Under the pieces are notes generated by a model. It made no database searches. It saw nothing but the letters and a program-made list of their open reading frames with translations, and was not told the origin of the DNA. From contig CAOLHI010001844.1 in NCBI GenBank assembly GCA_948474755.1, forward strand, positions 62,001-126,000: 64,000 nt of DNA. Reading direction: 5' to 3'. This DNA is from Ctenosaura bakeri (taxonomy: Eukaryota; Chordata; Lepidosauria; Squamata; Iguanidae). A program made the position numbers and the translations under genes. Below, piece by piece: positions 57,415 through 64,000 of this stretch (position 1 is the first letter of the stretch; each line of letters starts with the position of its first letter).

Positions 57415-58558
57415 TTTGTTATGCACCTTCATGTCAACTCCAACTTATGGCAACTCTATCCTAGGGTTTTCTTAGCAAAATTTCCTCAGAGGAGATTTAC
57501 ATTACCATCTGTTACCCCGATTTCTGGTCTCTCTTGGGGGACACCTCAATTTGCTCCACATGATGGGGAATGGAAACTAACCAGAGCACAAGCAATAGCA
57601 ATGTGAGAGGCAAGGTAACCTAGTGGGATCTTCTTACCCAGTTTTTACAGGGTCAGACCAAGCCAAAAACCAAACAAAGATGTCCAATAAAATTATTTTA
57701 TTGAATGAAAGTCTCACTCACCAACGTAATCACTTACACACTCACTCAAGACCTATTAAGAAGCAAAAGAGAAGAAAGTGGATAGGGGAATATTGAAGGG
57801 ATTGTAGCTGGGGTAATACTGCACCTTTTCCTGAAGTCCTTGATCTGGGAAAAACAGTGGAGAAGTGGGGCTCAGCATGGAGAGGGCTGAGGGGATTACC
57901 GTACTTGACAGACAGGGCAACAGTCTGCTGGGATGACCAAGAGTGATCCAAAGAAACACTCCAAAATGGGGACTATTTGCAGGGGGAAAAGTACCTGGAA
58001 GACTAATCCTTTCCCGGGGAGAACAATGGGTGTTGCAACGAGAAAGAAGCTCCATAATGGTAACTTCCTTTTTGTGATGAGATTGCAAGGTGTTGCCAAA
58101 GTCTCAGGATCTTCGGCTGCATTTGGTTGTGGTGTGACTTCATGTAAATAGTCCTCGCCTGATAGGATATCGGTGCTCAACTTGGGGCAAACATGCTAAT
58201 CCCCTCAAGTCGGCTTCTCAGGGGCTGAGGACCCTTTATCTACTGTGGGTTTGCACAGCTTGAGGTCTCCTGGGGCTATATGGCTGGGGATTTTACTGGC
58301 CTGACCTAGTTTTTGATCGTTCGACTATGGCTGCCTACATGCCCATCTGGGCAACTTCTTAGGCACACGGAATCATATTTAATATCAAAATTATAGACCC
58401 TGGGATAGGGTTTTTCCTGTGGAGTAACACTTCTTCTAAGTCTGAGAGAGTACAACTAGCACAAGATTATGCAGTGAGTTTCCACGGCTAAGCAGGTATT
58501 TGAACCCTGGTCTCTCAGAATCCTAGTCTAACACTTAGGTAACTACACCATAATGTCT
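57415..58558 (-). repeat. Sauria-type SINE split by an LTR
   Basis: The tail side, 57415-57509 (GCACCTTCATGTCAACTCC; GGGTTTTCTTAGCAAAATTT), and the head side, 58430-58558 (CTTCTTCTAAGTCTGAGAG; GGTATTTGAACCCTGGTCTC; AACTACACCATAATG), are the two halves of one SINE copy. Confidence 0.75.
57510..58429 (-). mobile_element. Solo LTR inserted in a SINE
   Basis: Ends TGTTACCCCG and GGAGTAACA; flanks CATC and CTTC agree at 3 of 4 bases. It is the most diverged of the four LTRs, and the TATA box is not intact. Confidence 0.85.
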
Positions 58559-59282
58559 CTAGCCTTCCATAGTGTTTTTAATAGCATTTTCCTTTATGAC
58601 TTGGTCTAATTTCCTCTTCAGTCTATCTGAGGCTCTATTCAGGAATTTAGGCAAGGGCATGAGTACTCAAAGTTTGGACCAGTCAAAGGGTTACAGCCAA
58701 AGTGGCTAAAGAAGAAAAAGATGGGACTGGAAATGCAAGCAAATTTTGATTTAATGCTTTTACCTAATTTTAGAAAAAGCATTTCAACATGTTTCAAGTG
58801 ACGGGGAGCAAGTGGGAGAACTGTACATAAGCAGATGAATAACCAAGTGAGGGTGTCGTAAGAAAGGAGGTAAATCCCCAGGAGGGCCAGATTCAGCTCT
58901 AAGCCCCAAGGTATCTGTACTGGCATTAAGATGGAATCCAAGTCCCTTTCAGATAAATGAGCTTAGAAACCTCCCTGCAGCTGCGAACTTAGATTTGCCA
59001 GTTGTCCACAACCTTTCAAGCACTTTTGGACAAAAACAGTGAGAATCCCCCTTCAGAGCTACCATATGGCAGAAATGAGGATGATGAAGAGGGAAGTTGT
59101 AATATGCAGTCTCAATGCCTTCTCCACACCTTTGCACCAAATACCTCAAGGTGATTTTCAGTGTTTTTCTAATGGTAACATGGTCTTTTTTGTGTGTGTT
59201 ACTTTTGTTATTTTTGTTAATAAGGAATTCTTTCTTTATGTCCACTTATGGGTTAGTTAAAATGTTGGTTGAATCTTTTCTG
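58559..59282. other. Unassigned DNA
   Basis: Nothing recognised. Confidence 0.35.
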
Positions 59283-59459
59283 ATCCTCTTCCATCAATCT
59301 GGAGGTTTACTTGGCAAGATTTGTTCAAAGGGGGCTTGCCTTTACCTTCCTGTGAGGCTGAGAGGGTATGACTTGCCCAGGGTAGGTTTCCATGACTGAG
59401 TGCAATTTCAAGACCAAGTCTCTAGAGTTGCCATCTAGTGCTCAGACCAGTACACCACA
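59283..59459 (-). repeat. Sauria-type SINE, reverse orientation
   Basis: TTGGCAAGATTTGTTCAAAG, CTTCCTGTGAGGCTGAGAGG, TGACTTGCCCAGGGT and CAGTACACCACA. Confidence 0.7.
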
Positions 59460-60640
59460 CCTTTTAAGTAGTTGTAATGGAAGCACCAAGAAACACAGAG
59501 GAATGGATCCTCACTTCATCTATGTATTAGATTGCTCAGTTTATGACACTAAGGATAGTAACAGTAAACATACCATATATTCTTAGGTTGATGGACTTGC
59601 CTGTAAGTTTTTTCAGAGTGTCTAGATATGCTTGTTATTAATGCCTGAGCACAATTTCCTTTTGCAGAATTGCAAATCATGTATAATAATAACTGGAGTC
59701 CTTTGGCTACTGCAAGGCACTGATGTCGTATCCATGTAACTTTTTTCTCTACTTTAATTTAGAAGCTTCCAGTTACTATTACTGTATTTTGCCCAGGGTA
59801 TGATATGCAGGAATTTGGCTTGAGTGGACTCCTCCTTTCTTTTAAGAACAGAATCCTTTATAAAAGATTCTTCTCTTTTGTAAAGCTTGTATGCTAGTTG
59901 AATTTTGGTGTGAAAATATATCCACCATGGAAAGTAGGAGGGCTTTGATTATGCAAAGAAATAGTTGTCAGGGTTTGAAGTAGATTGGTACATACTTTGG
60001 GGCATGAAAACCATGTAAGCATATGGCCAGCTATTTACATTTTAAAAACTTCATAATGTAGGAGATGAAAGCAGGAGGGGGATTATACAGCTCTGCGTAT
60101 ATAAAAAGAGGTGAGAACTGAAACATTTCAGATGATATTGTCAAACTAAATGTGCCCCTCTTGTTGATTGGCAGATATGTAATCTGAAGCGACTAATTTC
60201 TACAGCAAAGAACAGAGATAGGCAAGGTGGAGTCCTGACCTAGATATAGACCAAAACACCTGAGTGTACTGGTTTGACTACCCCTATTTTTATGGGCAGC
60301 TATAAAAACATAGGGCTAAATCTGGCACTAGTTCCAGCTAGAGTAGAGCCATTGAAATGAATGGGACTTATTAATTAAAACTTAAGCAAAGCTTATTGAT
60401 TTAAATGGCCCTACTCTAAAATGGGAACTAAAACTGGATTTATCCCATAGTTAAAATAAATAAATAACAGCTGCTGAGAAATTCTTTCTAAGGGCACATC
60501 TAAATCTTGGTGGGAGAATTCTGAGACTCATAATCAAGTTAGGACACTTCAGACTTTGGTCAACAGTACAGCTGGTTTACCAGTGATTCCTTTAACTGTT
60601 TTATATTTACATGCTGAGAGGTATACTCATGTGAAAGAGT
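59460..60640. other. Unassigned DNA with one foldback repeat
   Basis: 60310-60445 holds TAGAGCCATTGAAATGAATG and an inverted CTTATTGATTTAAATGGCCCTA, the small foldback family. Otherwise nothing recognised. Confidence 0.45.
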
Positions 60641-61143
60641 AATAATATCATTCTATTCTGCTTTGGTTAGACCTTTCCTGGAATACTGTGCCCAGTTCTC
60701 CATATCACAAGAAGGATATTGACAAGCTGGAATGTGTCCAGAGGAGGGTGACCAAAATGGGGAAGGTTCTGGAAACCATGCCCTATGAGGAGTGGCTTAG
60801 GGAGCTAGGTATGTCCAGCCTGATAAAAAGAAGGTTAAGAGGTGACATGATAGTCATGTTTAAATATTTGAAAGGATGTTGTGTTGAATATGGAGCAACC
60901 TTGTTTTCTGCTGCTCCAGAGACTCGGACACGGAGCACTACAGGAAAAGAGATTTTCTGTAAACATCAGGAAGAACTTCCTGATGGTAAGAGTCGTTCAA
61001 CACTGGAATGTGCTGCCTCAGAGTGTGGATGGCCATTTGCTGGTGGTACATTTGCTGGTGGCACTTTGACTGTGTGTTCCTGCATGGCAGGGGGTTGGGC
61101 TCGATGGCCATTGGGGTGTCTGCCAAACCTATGATTCTATGAT
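60641..61143 (+). mobile_element. CR1 LINE 3' end, forward
   Basis: TTCTATTCTGCTTTGGTTAG, CTGGAATACTGTGCCCAGTT and a terminus CTATGATTCTATGATAAG. The frame 60688-61134 keeps KLECVQRRVTKM and [10 protein letters not shown] of the CR1 ORF2 end; it is 5'-truncated and not functional. Confidence 0.88.
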
Positions 61144-63032
61144 AAGAAAAACTCCCCTGTATACCTTCCTATTAGAATTGGCAAGATCAGGGAACTGAGA
61201 GGGCAGGGTGGCAGTGGAGCAGGGCCAATGAGCGCAACTGAGGGGTGATTTGTGGCTTCCATGTCAGGAGTGCAGTGAAGTTGCTCTGGGTTTTATTCCA
61301 AAGATCTATCCAAGGTGCTCAACTTTACCCATGAAATCCTTTAACATCTGAAATAAAACTCAGAACAAATTCACTGCATTAATAACTTTTAATCCTCACC
61401 TAGTACATATCCTTAACATAGCAGATTGTTGACCTGCCTTTCTGGTGCAGGGTCCCAAGGATGAGCATCAACAAGCTGAGAGGTCTCAGTGGTCTTGCGT
61501 GCTGACATCTTCCTGCTTTGAAAGAAGACTCAACAATTAAAGCAGATGAATCTCCAATTTGAGGTTTGCTGAATGTTTCATTTTCTAGGCTGCAAATTTT
61601 TGGGGACCTATTCACATCAGTCTAACTTGAGGATAGCTAGCTAGCTAGTCAGCTAGCTAGATACACACACAAACACTCTTTTATAAGCACCTTTCCTATG
61701 TGTTCATTTTCATGTGCATTTTTCCTAGGGTGCACACTTTTTGCACTAATTTTTCACTAACACAGTGTGGTTTTGTGCTTCTCCTTAACTCTTTGCAAGT
61801 TTTTCTGCTTCTGGGTCAACATCCATATTCTCCTTCAGAAATACATATTAAAATAAGGAATAGGAACCATACTCTGAAGCCAGATCACAACTGAAAAAAC
61901 CATGGAAATTAAATTAATCAAGGAAATTAAATTAATCAAACAGAACAGAATAAAACCAAACCCCATGTTTGCTTATCCCAATTGCTTTCATTTTGTTTAT
62001 TCTCGTGTTTTCTTCTTATTTTCTACTGAATGTCAGATATTTTTCTGGAAATGCGGCACTGTCCTTTTGTAGTTCTGAAGTGTTATTTCTCTTATTCCAG
62101 AATTATGAAGTTCTCTATCACACATCTTTTATTGTAGAGCACTAAGGTCTCATTGAATGGTGTAACAGATTCCTGAAATGTCTAATAAATGCTGTAGCAA
62201 ACTGAATATCTCATAGAATTAACTTGGTGCTGTTTAAATCTATTTTTGCAGGTCGTAACTGGGGCAGTCCAGGAAGTAAGCAATAGAAACCTTACTATAG
62301 TCCAGAATTTTGTGCTAAGACCACTCCCTTTGGCCAGTGTCATGCTTTACTGATTGCATATTAGCACAGGCATTTGAAAAACCACCTCTTAACTCCTCTG
62401 AATGTAAGGGCAAATGAGGTTAAGCTAAGTGCTTGTTGTAAGCCAAAGAAGGGCAACTCTAACTTACAATGGCAATGATTACAGTGATTTGTGGTAGAAG
62501 GGGGAGTTAATTCTGCTATTTAAGTTTATTATAATCCCATGACACCCTGGTTTGACCTCTGTACAAGTTGGGGTGGGGGGAGAAGAGAAAAAAACATGGA
62601 GCAAACTATATTTGTTTAACTGGAGATAAAGCATTTCCTTTGCAAACACATCTGAGTTACAACCAGGGATGTGCTCTGCTCACAAGTTGTAGCCCATGAA
62701 TAAATGGTGGCAATAATTGGGGTGCAACTCCCAATTGTGTGAACAACTGCAAAGAGGCATTCATTTTCTCATTGTGCAAGAGGTTCTCCATGTTTGGATG
62801 ATGCAACAGGCCAAATTGTATTCTGGATGGATGCCTCCCTCTTGTGAACTGAACTGAGAGAGTGAGCAAGCAAAAGAACACGTGAGGCTGAGAGAAAAAG
62901 AGCAAGTGAATGAATAAAGGAGAGAATGAGGGAGGCAGCCTGGAAAAAAAAAAAAGAAGAGTTCCAGTCTGAGTTCCTCATGTGAAACATGCTATGTCAT
63001 GATTGTCTTCTAATGAGTGCCTCTTAAAACAG
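61144..63032. other. Unassigned DNA
   Basis: A (CTAG)n run at 61637-61661. No exon or named element elsewhere. Confidence 0.4.
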
Positions 63033-63250
63033 TGGTGGGGAAAGTATGGTCTGTGGGTAACATGCATCCTTTGAGACCACATTTTCTGGTTCCTCGAGCA
63101 CCTGGGAGACCAGTGAAGCCTTCATGTTACTCCAGTTGATTTTTTTTATAGGAGATTTGCACCCCCCAATGGCTCTAAACAATCCAAACAACCACAAAGT
63201 CCAGAAGTTTGGCCCACATAGCCCTCTGCAACCTTAAAACACAGGTGATT
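63033..63250. repeat. hAT-like repeat remnant
   Basis: CAGTGGTGGGGAAAGTATGG and GTTTGGCCCACATAGCC resemble the repeat at 46670-47240. Confidence 0.45.
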
Positions 63251-63512
63251 TTTTTAAACAAAAATCAGCCAAAATCTTGACTTAAAACAAAATCAGAACT
63301 GATGTGACATCATCTAATTCTACCAGAAGTGGTGGTGTGACCCTCAGGGAATGAATGTGCTTCATGCAGAAAAATGACCCCCACCTTCTTTGGCATTGCC
63401 CACCTCATTTTAACAGATGATTCCTTCCTCTTCCCCGGCCTGAGATTCCATCTACATATCCAGGGTGAGGGGGGCTTGTTATCCATCAGCATTTCATTGA
63501 ATCTCAGACTAA

Positions 63513-63978
63513 GGCCCTTTCTGCACCGGGCTATTAAAACGGTGCAGAGCGACCTCCGACAGAGGTCTTCTGCACCGTGGAGTGGACTGGGGCTGACTAC
63601 TTTTTGTAGTTCCGCACCTCAGTCCGGTTCGGAGCGACCGGAACTGGTTGTGCAGCGTGCTTTTTAAAAACCTCTTTCCAGAGGTTTTTAAAAAGTATGG
63701 AGCGCACAATCCGTGTCACTCCGTTGCTGTGCTCCGATGCAGATTTACAGGCGTGCACTATTGCGTGCCTGCAGATCTGCCGGGGGCAGGCTTTAGGCTG
63801 TCGAGCTTCTCCGGTTGGTGGAGAGCCTCCACCAACTGGAAGCCGCCATTTTGGACACCGGAGCAGTGTGGAGCGATGAGCTTGCACTGCTCCTCGTCTC
63901 GATGGACTTGCCCGGATGCTGAAGAAATCCGGTGAGTCCCGTTTTTGCGTAGTTCGTTTCACATGTGCGGAAAGGGCC
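63513..63978. mobile_element. Multi-hairpin MITE, family 2, copy D
   Basis: Ends GGCCCTTTCTGCACCGGG and, reversed, GGCCCTTTCCGCACATG. Flanks TAA and TAT differ at one base. The first hairpin reads GGTGCAGA..GACCTC/GAGGTC..TCTGCACC and the third has GCTTTTTAAAAACCTC with its full complement. Confidence 0.87.
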
Positions 63979-64000
63979 TATGAGAGAGGTTCATGAAGTG

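Noticed and set aside
63597..63962. 121-codon reverse frame
   Set aside because: Part of MITE family 2; explained by hairpin structure and GC content.

Overview
The window looks like nuclear DNA of a squamate reptile, probably a lizard. The evidence is CR1 LINE 3' ends with the ATTCTATG-type terminus, tRNA-headed SINEs whose tail matches the squamate Sauria/BovB type, a 5S-rRNA-headed SINE, an L2-type LINE, a DIRS tyrosine-recombinase retrotransposon, PIF/Harbinger, hAT and Tigger-like DNA elements, and many microsatellites. I could not recognise a single host protein-coding exon. The only host regulatory signal is a CpG island at about 500-1600, which may be the promoter and first untranslated exon of a gene whose other exons lie outside the window. 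The rest reads as intron or intergenic DNA.

Layout: 1-1600 GC-rich start and CpG island; 4.7-10 kb an L2 fragment, SINEs and a long reverse-oriented CR1 split by a Harbinger MITE and by an unassigned 1.3-kb block; 11-13 kb Tigger-like and other DNA elements and a multi-hairpin MITE; 13.8-14.7 kb a solo LTR; about 14.8-20.2 kb a decayed DIRS element with gag-like, reverse transcriptase, RNase H and tyrosine recombinase regions, split by a second solo LTR; 20.4 kb a MITE; 22,936-30,762 a 7.8-kb PIF/Harbinger transposon with matching 18-bp termini and TTA target duplications; 31-36 kb foldback repeats, a Tigger-like element and MITEs; 36-56 kb mostly unassigned AT-rich DNA with microsatellites, an L2 reverse transcriptase remnant, a hAT element and a MITE; 56-58.5 kb two more solo LTRs, one splitting a SINE; 60.7 kb a CR1 3' end; 63.5 kb a last MITE.

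The most interesting unit is the Harbinger element. It carries a DDE transposase on the + strand and two different Myb/SANT-like genes placed head to head, where the usual plan for the superfamily is one transposase and one Myb-like gene. A further basic open frame with twin KKRKV motifs lies near its right end. The reading frames are broken by several small shifts, but the three catalytic acidic residues remain. Around it lie three groups of non-autonomous elements with closely similar GGCC(C/A)TTT(T/C)C-type ends and 3-bp duplications, so one transposase family may have moved all of them. Two of these groups are chains of hairpins whose arms changed together between copies.

All calls come from reading the sequence by eye. 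Family names are from motif recognition and were not checked against a repeat library.
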